Part shown: positions 8,892-16,080 of the stretch, in pieces
Position numbering within the stretch: position 1 is the stretch's first letter
Layout: each line of letters starts with the position of its first letter
Assembly: GCF_018336935.1 (NCBI RefSeq)
Contig: NZ_CP068771.1
Span: 1,302,001 to 1,366,000, forward strand
DNA: 64,000 bases
Origin: Serratia plymuthica
GTDB lineage: Bacteria; Pseudomonadota; Gammaproteobacteria; Enterobacterales; Enterobacteriaceae
Direction of reading: 5' to 3'
Notes under the pieces: model-generated
The model's database searches: none
The model's input: the letters and a program-made list of their open reading frames with translations, nothing else
What the model was told of the DNA's origin: nothing
Program-made: the position numbers and the translations under genes

Positions 8892-9599
8892 TTATTCGTT
8901 ACGCGCGGGAATATTCAGGCCGCGTTGTACTGCCGGGCGCGCCAAACCGCGCTCCAGCCACTGCCCCACCCGTGGGAAACTGTCGAATTCCACCAGTTCG
9001 CGCGCCTCGTAGAAACCGATCAGGTTGCGCACCCAGCCCAGCAGCGAAATGTCGGCGATGGTGTAGTCCTCGCCCATGATCCAGTCGCGGCCTTCGAGGC
9101 GGCTTTCCAGCACGCCGAGCAGGCGTTTGGATTCATTTTTATAACGCTCCAGCGGGCGTTTATCTTCGTATTCACGCCCGGCGAAGCGGTGGAAGAAGCC
9201 GAGCTGGCCGAACATCGGGCCGACCGCGGCCATCTGGAAAAATACCCACTGGATGGTTTCGTAGCTCTGCGCAGGATCCTGCGGCAGGAATTGACCGCTT
9301 TTCTCCGCCAGATACAGCAGAATGGCGCCGGATTCGAACAGCGGCAGCGGCTTGCCGCCTGGGCCATCGGGATCGATAATCGACGGGATTTTACCGTTCG
9401 GGTTCAGCGACAGAAATTCCGGCGTCCAGGTTTCATTCTTGCCGATATCGATCAGATGCGCTTCATACGGCAGGCCGATTTCCTCCAGCATGATGGAGAC
9501 TTTTACGCCGTTAGGCGTTGGCAGCGAGTAAAGCTGCAGCCGTTCCGGGTGCTGTGCCGGCCACAATTTGGTGATGGGGAATTGGGTTTGATCGAGCAT
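8892..9599 (-). CDS. Glutathione S-transferase family protein, YfcG/Nu-class type
   Basis: The 235-residue product has a thioredoxin-fold N-domain (LYSLPTPNGVKVSIMLEE, residues 23-40; the PTPNG loop replaces the usual catalytic Tyr/Ser). NPNGKIPSIIDPDGPGG follows with the cis-Pro loop, then FESGAILLYLAE binding glutathione. The helical C-domain contains MAAVGPMFGQ and YTIADISLLGWV. E. coli YfcG, the nearest relative I recall, is a disulfide-bond reductase using two glutathione molecules, so the same is likelier here than conjugation. The chosen ATG at 9599 is preceded by GAGG at nine bases; the longer frame to 9644 lacks such a site. No partner genes. Confidence 0.88.
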   Translation of the reverse strand: MLDQTQFPITKLWPAQHPERLQLYSLPTPNGVKVSIMLEEIGLPYEAHLIDIGKNETWTPEFLSLNPNGKIPSIIDPDGPGGKPLPLFESGAILLYLAEKSGQFLPQDPAQSYETIQWVFFQMAAVGPMFGQLGFFHRFAGREYEDKRPLERYKNESKRLLGVLESRLEGRDWIMGEDYTIADISLLGWVRNLIGFYEARELVEFDSFPRVGQWLERGLARPAVQRGLNIPARNE

Positions 9600-9662
9600 G
9601 AAGAGTCCTCGGGTTGACGGTTTGCCTATTGAGTATTGCACCAAAGCTAACGTGTTGCGGGG

Positions 9663-10346
9663 TTAAACCGTGAGGTCAAAATGTGCTTTCAGCGCATTCT
9701 TGCCGGCGGCGGTGAGCTGCAGCTCGCGGCTATCGAGCCGGCGCCTTATCCAGCCGCGCGCGATAAAAGCGTTCAGCACCGCTGCGCCAAGTGCGCCGCC
9801 AAGGTGAGCCTTGCGCTCGCTCCAGTCCAGGCAGCCGCAGGCGAAGCGCCGTCGTGAAGGCGCAGGCGTGCAGTCGACGCCCAACCGCGTCAGGGCCGTC
9901 CGCCCCGCGTCGCTCAGCCGGTAGTCTTCATCGCCCGCCAGCCAGGCCAACTGATGCAAACGGTCATGCAGTCTTACCGCCACTTCACCGGCCATATGAT
10001 CGTAGCAGGTACGGGCGAATTGCAGCGAGGTGGGGGCCGTGCTTTTCACCGTCGGCCGTTCGACGCCGGCCAGTGCCATCAGCGTTTCCAGCGCATCGGC
10101 CACCGGCTGCCCCGCCAGGCGGAAATAGCGATAGCGCCCCTGTTTGACGCAGGCGATCAACCTCTGTTCCTGCAAGCGCGCCAAATGCCCGCTGGCGGTA
10201 GAGGCGGCGACGTCCACGGCGGCGCTGAGCTCGGTGGCGGTATAGGCGCGCCCGTCCATCAGCAGGCACAACATGCGCGCACGAGTGCGGTCGGCGATAG
10301 CGGCGGTCAGTGCCGCCAGGCGATCTTCAATATCGATGTCATTCAT
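9663..10346 (-). CDS. ArsR/SmtB-family winged-helix regulator
   Basis: The 227-residue product has an N-terminal winged helix (residues 10-90: ADRTRARMLCLLMDGRAYTATELSAAVDVAASTASGHLARLQEQRLI, then the wing VKQGRYRYFRLAG) typical of ArsR. No metal-binding ELCVC-type motif is present, so a non-metal signal is more likely. Instead an unusually long C-terminal half carries several Cys and His residues (CYDHM, DCTP, CGCLDW) that could bind a ligand or metal. It is divergent from a small ABM-domain monooxygenase, its presumed target. Confidence 0.85.
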   Translation of the reverse strand: MNDIDIEDRLAALTAAIADRTRARMLCLLMDGRAYTATELSAAVDVAASTASGHLARLQEQRLIACVKQGRYRYFRLAGQPVADALETLMALAGVERPTVKSTAPTSLQFARTCYDHMAGEVAVRLHDRLHQLAWLAGDEDYRLSDAGRTALTRLGVDCTPAPSRRRFACGCLDWSERKAHLGGALGAAVLNAFIARGWIRRRLDSRELQLTAAGKNALKAHFDLTV

Positions 10347-10383
10347 AATTCGAGATTAGGCGAAGTATGGCTGTAGGTCCAGC

Positions 10384-10409
10384 GTCAGGATAGGGGCAAT
10401 CTTCCTGAC
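10384..10409. promoter_or_regulatory. Inverted repeat between the ArsR and ABM genes, candidate operator
   Basis: A perfect inverted repeat GTCAGGA-N12-TCCTGAC lies in the 74-base divergent region, immediately before the ABM ribosome binding site. A second, shorter repeat TTCG-N8-CGAA (10349-10364) overlaps the ArsR start region. Either could be the binding site of the ArsR protein. Confidence 0.45.
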
Positions 10410-10420
10410 AGGAGTTTCCT

Positions 10421-10768
10421 ATGATTGCCGTTATTTTTGAACTGCAGGCCGCCGACGGGCAGCGCGAAACCTATCTTAAGCTGGCGGCAGAGCTAAAGCC
10501 GCTGTTGGCGGAGATTGACGGATTTATCTCCATCGAACGCTTTCAAAGCCTGGCCGATCCGCAGCGGTTACTGTCGCTGTCCTTCTGGCGGGATGAGGAG
10601 GCGGTAAAACAGTGGCGCAATCTCGAGCAGCACCGGGCTGCGCAGGCGCGTGGCCGCCATGATGTGCTGGCGCAGTATCGCCTGCGGGTAGCTGAGGTGG
10701 TGCGCGACTATGGTTTGGAGCAGCGCGATCAAGTGCCGCAGGACAGCTGCGGCTATCACGCAGATTGA
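10421..10768 (+). CDS. ABM-domain (antibiotic biosynthesis monooxygenase-like) protein
   Basis: The 115-residue product has a single ferredoxin-like ABM fold: MIAVIFELQAADGQRETYLKLAAEL, GFISIERFQSLADPQRLLSLSFWRDEEAVKQWRN and EHRAAQARGR are typical positions of this dimeric family (YgiN, heme-degrading and quinone monooxygenases). The substrate is unknown. The start has AGGAG eight bases upstream. It is divergent from the ArsR-type gene, and the pair looks like a small detoxification unit. The C-terminal tail (DSCGYHAD) is unusual for the fold. Confidence 0.85.
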   Translation: MIAVIFELQAADGQRETYLKLAAELKPLLAEIDGFISIERFQSLADPQRLLSLSFWRDEEAVKQWRNLEQHRAAQARGRHDVLAQYRLRVAEVVRDYGLEQRDQVPQDSCGYHAD

Positions 10769-10772
10769 TGCA

Positions 10773-10841
10773 AAGCCGGTTTTGCCGTTGACAGCACTCC
10801 CGATTTTATTCTATTGATAGTGGATGAACAAAAACCGGCTT
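10773..10841. repeat. 11-bp perfect inverted repeat flanking a possible promoter
   Basis: AAGCCGGTTTT (10773-10783) and AAAACCGGCTT (10831-10841) are exact inverted copies 47 bases apart. Between them is TTGACA (10788-10793) with TATTGA 18 bases later, a plausible promoter for the kinase gene downstream. A further short stem, CACCA-N9-TGGTG, follows at about 10861-10880. This could be a transcriptional operator pair or an RNA structure in the leader. Confidence 0.45.
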
Positions 10842-10964
10842 GTATTCGCGCAGATTATTATCACCATTCTCAGAGTGGTGGGATAGCGCGTCTCTTTCAA
10901 GCCAAAACCCGCCAGTAAGGCGGGGCAATCTCTCCTCCTGCTGGCCATCACCCAGGAGGACGTC

Positions 10965-11465
10965 ATGGAAAATCACCCCCAGGCTGTTTTACATCTGATG
11001 TGCGGCAAAGCCGGCTCAGGCAAGTCAACGTTGGCAAACCGCTTGTCGCAGCAGCCACACACGCTGTTGATTGTTGAGGACAGCTGGCTGGCGACGCTGT
11101 ATGAACAACAGATGGCCGGGTTGCAGGATTACGTCCGCTATTCGGCCCGGCTGCGGCAGGCGTTGAGTGAACACATCGTACAGCTGCTGCGTCATGGGCT
11201 GTCGGTGGTGCTCGATTTTCCGATGAACACGCCGGTAAGCCGTCTTTGGGCCAGACAATTGGCGGACGCCGCCGGTGTTGGCCATTGTCTGCATTTTCTG
11301 GACGTCAGCGATGTGCAATGCAAGAGCCGGATAAAACTGAGAAACGAGCAGGGCGATCATCCTTTCGTGCTAAGCGAAGACACCTTCGATCTGCTTACCC
11401 GCTACTTTGTTTCCCCTGCTGAGGAAGAGCGGCTGACCGTGGTCAGATACGCCGATCATGCCTGA
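10965..11465 (+). CDS. Small AAA/P-loop kinase-like ATPase (zeta-toxin/AAA_33 type)
   Basis: The 166-residue protein has a Walker A motif, GKAGSGKST (residues 14-22). It also has VLDFPMNTP, where a Walker B-like acidic residue is expected, and the layout of AAA_33 or polynucleotide-kinase-like phosphotransferases: a lid region with basic residues (CKSRIKLRNEQG) near residues 115-130. A strong AGGAGG-like site precedes the ATG. Relatives are often called ATP-binding proteins; the phosphate acceptor is unknown. Zeta-type toxins share this fold, but no antitoxin-like gene adjoins it, so a toxin role is not supported. Confidence 0.75.
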   Translation: MENHPQAVLHLMCGKAGSGKSTLANRLSQQPHTLLIVEDSWLATLYEQQMAGLQDYVRYSARLRQALSEHIVQLLRHGLSVVLDFPMNTPVSRLWARQLADAAGVGHCLHFLDVSDVQCKSRIKLRNEQGDHPFVLSEDTFDLLTRYFVSPAEEERLTVVRYADHA

Positions 11466-11510
11466 GCCAGCCGTTTGAGCGATGTGGTTTCAAACGCGCT
11501 ATCGACAGCG

Positions 11511-11540
11511 ACCCGCTCTGCGGTGCAGAGCGGGTGTTAT
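11511..11540 (+). terminator. Hairpin between convergent genes
   Basis: An 11-bp perfect stem (11511-11521 with 11525-11535) with a 3-base loop is followed by GTTATT. It lies between the convergent kinase and membrane-protein genes and probably terminates the kinase transcript; the U-tract is weak. Confidence 0.6.
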
Positions 11541-11558
11541 TCCCGCGTTAACGGAAAG

Positions 11559-11990
11559 CTATGCCAACGCGTTCCAACGCTGCGCAAGCCCCAGCAGATG
11601 AACCAGGCCCAGGCAGAGACAAATCAACGAACTTATGACGATGAATCCGTGACTGCGGCCGGTATTGCGCAACGCCAGGGGGCCGGCAACGCCGCGCAAC
11701 AGATAGATAAACGTGATGAGGCACAACGCGGGGCGCAGCAACGGCAGCGGCGCAATAATGCCGGCACCGGCCAAAGCGTACAGTGCCCAGATAAACAGCA
11801 CCAGGGCGATACCTGCGGTCACGATGGCCGGAAATTTCTTGCCGGCTTCGGAAGCGCGGATAAAGCGATCGCCGGCGCCGCACAGGCGATATCCGCGCGG
11901 CCCCGCCTTGATCACCCAAATATGCACCAGGGCCGCAGTGGCGCTCAGTCCTGCGCCCGTCAGTAATGCCAAATTATAAGGGGTATCCAT
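11559..11990 (-). CDS. Small integral membrane protein, about four transmembrane helices
   Basis: The 143-residue product has hydrophobic segments at about 6-28 (LALLTGAGLSATAALVHIWVI), 55-78, 83-100 and 113-135. The stretch between helices 1 and 2 carries the sequence GPRGYRLCGAGDRFIRASEAGKKFPA. I do not recognise the family with certainty; similar small proteins with a conserved helix-1 His are annotated as hypothetical membrane proteins in enterobacteria. It is transcribed in the same direction as the upstream transporter gene, 33 bases after it, so the two may be cotranscribed. Confidence 0.6.
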   Translation of the reverse strand: MDTPYNLALLTGAGLSATAALVHIWVIKAGPRGYRLCGAGDRFIRASEAGKKFPAIVTAGIALVLFIWALYALAGAGIIAPLPLLRPALCLITFIYLLRGVAGPLALRNTGRSHGFIVISSLICLCLGLVHLLGLAQRWNALA

Positions 11991-12023
11991 ACTTCTTTTC
12001 GCTCCAGGAATAGGACTATTGCG

Positions 12024-13331
12024 TCAGTTTTTGTGCCGCTCCTTGAACACCCTGGTGGCAATCAGGCTGATAGTCAGCATGCCGGTGACATACCAGGCCG
12101 GTGCCATAGGATTGCCGCTGACGTCCAGCAGCCAGGTGACGACCAGCTGCGCCGACCCGCCAAACAGCGTAACGCCGAAGGCATAAATCATCGAGGTGCC
12201 GGTAGCGCGTACCTGGCGCGGTAGCGCAGAGACGATCAGCATGGTGCTAGACAGCATATTGATCCCTAAAGCGCCGATCAGCAAGATGCGAAAGAGGATT
12301 GCCAGCCACAGATAGTGTGTGGCGCCCAGGAACCAGAATGTGGGATAAATCAGTATCAGGGAGGCAAAGATAGAGAAAAGCAGCGGCCTTTTGTAGTTTT
12401 GTACCCGATCGACATAACGGCCGGCGAAATAAACGGCGACGATTTGCACCACGGAGGCAATGCAACTGAAGAGATAGGCGGTCGGCGCGGCAATATGATA
12501 GGTCTGCATCATATAGGTCGGCATATACAGCAGCACAATATAAACCATCACGGTGCCGGACATGATGATCAGCATCCCCAGCAGCAGGTCCTTAAAGTGA
12601 TTGCGCAGCACATCCCAGACCGGGTTGACCGGCGGACGTTCTTGATCCATAACCTCGCCGTTATAGGTTTCTTCCAGGTGTCTACGGATATACACGCCGA
12701 CGGGAATAATCAGCAGGCCGATGATGAAAGGCACGCGCCAGCCCCAGGAATAGAGGGCTTCTTCCGGCAGAAAATAGGTCAACAGCAGCCCGAAAGAGGC
12801 GCCGAGCAAAGCGCTGATACCCTGGCTGATCGCCTGCCAACTGACAAAGAACCCGCGCTGATTGGCTCCGGCCGACTCCAGAAGCAGGGTGGTTGCCGAC
12901 CCTACTTCACCGCCGGCGGCAAAGCCCTGAATTAAGCGCCCGGCCACGATCAGCATCGGCGCGAAAATGCCAATTTGCGCATGAGTGGGGGCAAAGGCGA
13001 TCAGCGCGGTGCCGACGCCCATCAGGACAATGGTCATTAACATCGCAGCCTTACGGCCGACCCGATCGGCGTAGGCACCCAACACCATGCTGCCTAGCGG
13101 ACGCATAATAAAACCAACGCCAAACACGGCCACCGACATTAATAAAGAACCGTAGGCCGTATCGCTGGGGAAATACAGTTTTCCGATAATGGCAGCGAAG
13201 AAGCTGTAAACGGTAAAGTCGAAAATCTCCAGTCCATTACCGAGACTGGCACCCAAGATGATTTTATAATTTATCGTTTTCTTGTCGATCGTCCGTTTCT
13301 CGGATAATCCGTTTTCAACAGTGTTCGTCAT
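12024..13331 (-). CDS. MFS transporter, metabolite:H+ symporter (MHS) type
   Basis: The 435-residue inner-membrane protein of about 12 helices has strong marks of the MHS subfamily (ProP, KgtP, CitA): GNGLEIFDFTVYSFFA in helix 1, FIMRPLGSMVLGAYADRVGRKAAM in loop 2-3, and GFAAGGEVGSATTLLLE in helix 4-5. The family imports organic acids or betaines with protons; the substrate here is unknown, though the nearby PEP-mutase/isocitrate-lyase-type enzyme hints at an organic acid (inference). Its promoter region carries a GntR/HutC-like palindrome, so induction by its substrate is plausible. Confidence 0.88.
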   Translation of the reverse strand: MTNTVENGLSEKRTIDKKTINYKIILGASLGNGLEIFDFTVYSFFAAIIGKLYFPSDTAYGSLLMSVAVFGVGFIMRPLGSMVLGAYADRVGRKAAMLMTIVLMGVGTALIAFAPTHAQIGIFAPMLIVAGRLIQGFAAGGEVGSATTLLLESAGANQRGFFVSWQAISQGISALLGASFGLLLTYFLPEEALYSWGWRVPFIIGLLIIPVGVYIRRHLEETYNGEVMDQERPPVNPVWDVLRNHFKDLLLGMLIIMSGTVMVYIVLLYMPTYMMQTYHIAAPTAYLFSCIASVVQIVAVYFAGRYVDRVQNYKRPLLFSIFASLILIYPTFWFLGATHYLWLAILFRILLIGALGINMLSSTMLIVSALPRQVRATGTSMIYAFGVTLFGGSAQLVVTWLLDVSGNPMAPAWYVTGMLTISLIATRVFKERHKN

Positions 13332-13438
13332 TATCTCTATCTCTCTCGATGGGTGGCATGTTTTTATTGTTAAAGTTTCACCAGTGATACCTGAGGGATG
13401 CTGTTTGTTGCGTTCACACTATTGCAACCTCTTGTTTA

Positions 13439-13467
13439 CATATACTTGTATGTACAATTATATGCAA
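13439..13467 (-). promoter_or_regulatory. Promoter of the MHS transporter with a GntR/HutC-like operator in the spacer
   Basis: On the minus strand TTGCAT (13462-13467) and TATATG (13439-13444) are separated by 17 bp. Inside the spacer lies the palindrome TTGTA-TG-TACAA (13446-13457), the form of operator bound by HutC-type GntR repressors. The overlap with the core promoter would give simple repression. No gntR-type gene is in the window. Confidence 0.55.
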
Positions 13468-14030
13468 TACAGGTTTCTCGTGGCGTAAAACCGGATAATA
13501 ATCAACTTAATTAATTGTTTATTAAATAGTTTGTTTTGTGTCTGGTCAGGGTGTTACCCCTGACTGATTGACGATTTAGTGACCTGCCACACACAAAGGA
13601 TCCGATTCCTTGTGGGTTTTAAGAGGTGAATCACAATTTTAATCGTAGAGTGGGATCTAGGGTGATGAGGTTCTGCCGTAGCAATAAAAATGGCTACTCG
13701 ACCTGAAGGAGAGAGTAAAGGCAACGCATTTACTTAATCTACGGGAATAATGGTTTATCACCCGCAGGCTGAGGTTATTTTTTTGTTGAGATGTTTAACG
13801 TAAATATTGTCTCTCTCTATCGCTCAGGTGATAAATTCGATGATTTTTTAGGCCTGTCTGTGAGTGATTAATATTTTGTGTAAATTTAATTTATTTAAAT
13901 AATCGTAGTGGTGAATACAAATGTGTTTTCGCGCGCGCAGGCAGGGATACGCGTCATCCAGGATATTAAGGCGTCTCGAACCAGGCTTGCTGTGCCCCGA
14001 TGCCGGTACAGGCTTTGTGCCCGTCATGCA
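13468..14030. other. AT-rich gene-free region between MHS transporter and LysR gene
   Basis: About 560 bases with no acceptable ORF. It holds two hairpins: GTCAGGG-N6-CCCTGAC (13545-13564), and an eight-pair stem with one bulge at 13592-13614 followed by GGGTTTT, which looks like a weak terminator on the plus strand. A small transcript ending at the second hairpin is conceivable, but nothing else supports it. Confidence 0.4.
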
Positions 14031-14075
14031 AAAGGCGGGGCTATCGAAGGTTGTGGCCAAGCCCCGCTGATTTTT
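14031..14075 (-). terminator. Terminator-like hairpin downstream of the LysR gene
   Basis: GCGGGGCT (14035-14042) pairs with AGCCCCGC (14060-14067) across a 17-base loop; on the minus strand CTTTTG follows. It sits directly after the LysR stop. Confidence 0.65.
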
Positions 14076-14076
14076 C

Positions 14077-14997
14077 TTAAACTGCTGTTTTGTGCGTTTG
14101 CAGGCAAGGTTCCTGTTGCCATCTCAGGGTCAGGAAATCGACTAACGCCCGCGCTGCCGGCCCCACCGGCCCCGGCGGGTAAACGGAATAAACCCCGGTT
14201 TCTCTCCCTGTCCATTGCGGCAGCAGTTGCACCAATTCCCCCAAACGTATCGATTCGGCCATCGTCACGGCGGAATGAAATGCGATGCCTTGGCCGTCGA
14301 TACAAAATTGTTTGACCGCATCGCCATTATCCGCCCGCATTCGGCCCTTGGGCTGAAACATTATTTCTCCCTGGGGCCCGAACAGGCGCCAGTTCTCGCC
14401 GTCGTGGCTCGCCGTCGAGACCAGGCATTGATGCTGCCGCAGTTCCTCAAGCGTTGTCGGTATGCCGTGCCGTTGCAGATAATGCGGTGAGGCGACCAGG
14501 ATCCGCCGGTTGTCGAGCAGCTTGCGTGCCACCAGGCTTGAATCCGGTAGCCGGCCAATGCGAATAGCGACTGCCACGCGTTCCGCAACAATGTCGACAT
14601 AACGATCGGTCATCAGCAGGTCTATTCGCAGTTGGGGATACTGCGTCATAAATGCCGCCAGATGCGGCGCGACGTGCAGGCGGCCAAACGACAGCGACGT
14701 GCTGACACGCAACGTTCCCTGTGGCTGGCTTTGCTCATCGCGCATTCGCTCATAGGCCATTCTCAATTGTTCCAGGGCGGCGCTGCAGTCCGTGAAGTAG
14801 CGCTGGCCGGCGTCGGTCAGCGACATCGCCCGGGTGGTGCGGTTGATAAGCAACATATCAACCTGTTGTTCAAGCTTTTTGACCAGGCGACTGACGGCAG
14901 AAGGCGTCATATTCAGCGCTTGTGCCGCTCTGACGAAGCTCTGATGTTCTGCCACGGCGACAAAGGCTTTTACCAGTTGCAGGGAAGGCTCTTCCAT
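14077..14997 (-). CDS. LysR-family transcriptional regulator
   Basis: The 306-residue product has an N-terminal winged HTH (residues 6-65: LVKAFVAVAEHQSFVRAAQALNMTPSAVSRLVKKLEQQVDMLLINRTTRAMSLT spans the signature) and a periplasmic-binding-like effector domain of the DmlR/CrgA group (LRVSTSLSFGRLHVAPHLAAFMTQYPQLRIDL; VAVAIRIGRLPDSSLVARKL). ATG with GGAGAAC upstream. It is divergent from a PEP-mutase/isocitrate-lyase family enzyme, the likely target, with a dyad between them. Confidence 0.9.
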   Translation of the reverse strand: MEEPSLQLVKAFVAVAEHQSFVRAAQALNMTPSAVSRLVKKLEQQVDMLLINRTTRAMSLTDAGQRYFTDCSAALEQLRMAYERMRDEQSQPQGTLRVSTSLSFGRLHVAPHLAAFMTQYPQLRIDLLMTDRYVDIVAERVAVAIRIGRLPDSSLVARKLLDNRRILVASPHYLQRHGIPTTLEELRQHQCLVSTASHDGENWRLFGPQGEIMFQPKGRMRADNGDAVKQFCIDGQGIAFHSAVTMAESIRLGELVQLLPQWTGRETGVYSVYPPGPVGPAARALVDFLTLRWQQEPCLQTHKTAV

Positions 14998-15024
14998 TCG
15001 TTCTCCTGGGGAATGAATGTCTGA

Positions 15025-15050
15025 AATTTGTGGCTATTATCATCCAAATT
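15025..15050. promoter_or_regulatory. Dyad between the LysR gene and the enzyme gene, candidate LysR box
   Basis: AATTTG and CAAATT (6 bp each, perfect inverted copies) are 14 bases apart in the 91-base divergent region; the spacing and AT content fit a LysR-type recognition site. TAGAAT (15060-15065) beyond it could be the -10 of the rightward gene. Confidence 0.45.
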
Positions 15051-15088
15051 GGCAGTGGTTAGAATGGGTTTTTTATCGGGAGAACCTT

Positions 15089-15898
15089 ATGGATACTCAC
15101 AATAACGCCGTCGTTTTTGCCAATCTGCACCGCCAGCCACACCCATTGCGCCTGCCCAATGCCTGGGACGCCGGCAGCGCATTGTTGATTGAAAGCCTCG
15201 GCGCCGCAGCGATCGCCACGACCAGCGCCGGTGTCGCATGGTCGCTGGGCTATCGCGATGGCGACAGGTTGCCGTTAGCCCCGCATCTGGCGAGCATTGC
15301 GGCGATCGCGCGCGTCATTAAAGTGCCGCTCAGCGTGGATATCGAAAGTGGCTACCCGGATGAGGAAGGCAGCCTGGAAAGCCGGGTGGCGCGCTTTATT
15401 GACGCCGGTGCGGTGGGCGTCAATATTCAGGATGGGGCGGATTCGCCGCAGATCTTGTGCGAGAAAATCACCCAGGTGCGCAATGTCGCGGAGCGCATGG
15501 GGGTTAAACTTTATATCAATGCGCGCACGGACGTTTATGCGCGCAGCCTGGTCCCTGCCGCCATGCGCGTCAGTGAAACGCTGAGTCGAGCCAAGAGCTA
15601 CCACGAGGCGGGGGCTGATGGGTTGTTTGTTTTGGGCGTGACGGATCCGGAAGAGATCCGTAAAATTGCCGGCCAAACCGATCTGCTGCTTAATGTGATC
15701 GCCTGGCCCGGTCTTTTGCCGGCGGAGCAACTTGCCGCGCTTGGCGTACGTCGGGTGAGCGTCGGCTCATGGATCCCGCAAAGCCTGTGGACGCACACCG
15801 CCAGATTGGCGGCAGGTTTTCTGGCCGATGGCAGTTCCGAACCGCTGTTCGGTGACGCAGCGCCTTACTCGCGCATCAACGGCTGTTTTCCCGATTAA
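15089..15898 (+). CDS. Isocitrate lyase/phosphoenolpyruvate mutase family protein
   Basis: The 269-residue TIM-barrel product has LRLPNAWDAGSA at the N-terminus, TSAGVAWSLGY (substrate loop), VPLSVDIESGYPD with the Mg-binding acidic residues (about 80-92), GAVGVNIQDG and INARTDVY. The isocitrate-lyase catalytic KKCGH motif is absent, so it is not a glyoxylate-cycle isocitrate lyase. Family members include PEP mutase, oxaloacetate decarboxylase and 2,3-dimethylmalate lyase; I cannot choose among them. Start: the ATG with GGGAGA before it was preferred over an upstream in-frame ATG at 15017, which falls inside the divergent promoter region. The divergent LysR gene probably controls it. Confidence 0.85.
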   Translation: MDTHNNAVVFANLHRQPHPLRLPNAWDAGSALLIESLGAAAIATTSAGVAWSLGYRDGDRLPLAPHLASIAAIARVIKVPLSVDIESGYPDEEGSLESRVARFIDAGAVGVNIQDGADSPQILCEKITQVRNVAERMGVKLYINARTDVYARSLVPAAMRVSETLSRAKSYHEAGADGLFVLGVTDPEEIRKIAGQTDLLLNVIAWPGLLPAEQLAALGVRRVSVGSWIPQSLWTHTARLAAGFLADGSSEPLFGDAAPYSRINGCFPD

Positions 15899-16080
15899 CG
15901 AGTCAGCTTGCCGGATGGGGGATTATCGCATTCGGCATGTTGGTGGGCGGGGCGGTTCCTTACCCGGCCAATCGCCGCACCTTTGCTCAAATTGTCACCG
16001 AAACTTCCCGCGATCTCTGTTGCCCGTTATGGCATAATGCGCGCCAAATCACATTCCCAATGATATGAAGAGCGAGCGCT

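Noticed and set aside
10965..11465. Zeta-like toxin of a toxin-antitoxin pair
   Set aside because: No epsilon-like or other small antitoxin gene adjoins it; fold resemblance alone does not support a toxin.
13545..13614. Small RNA gene in the gap between transporter and LysR genes
   Set aside because: Only two hairpins, one terminator-like, and no clear promoter at a fitting distance; not enough to call.
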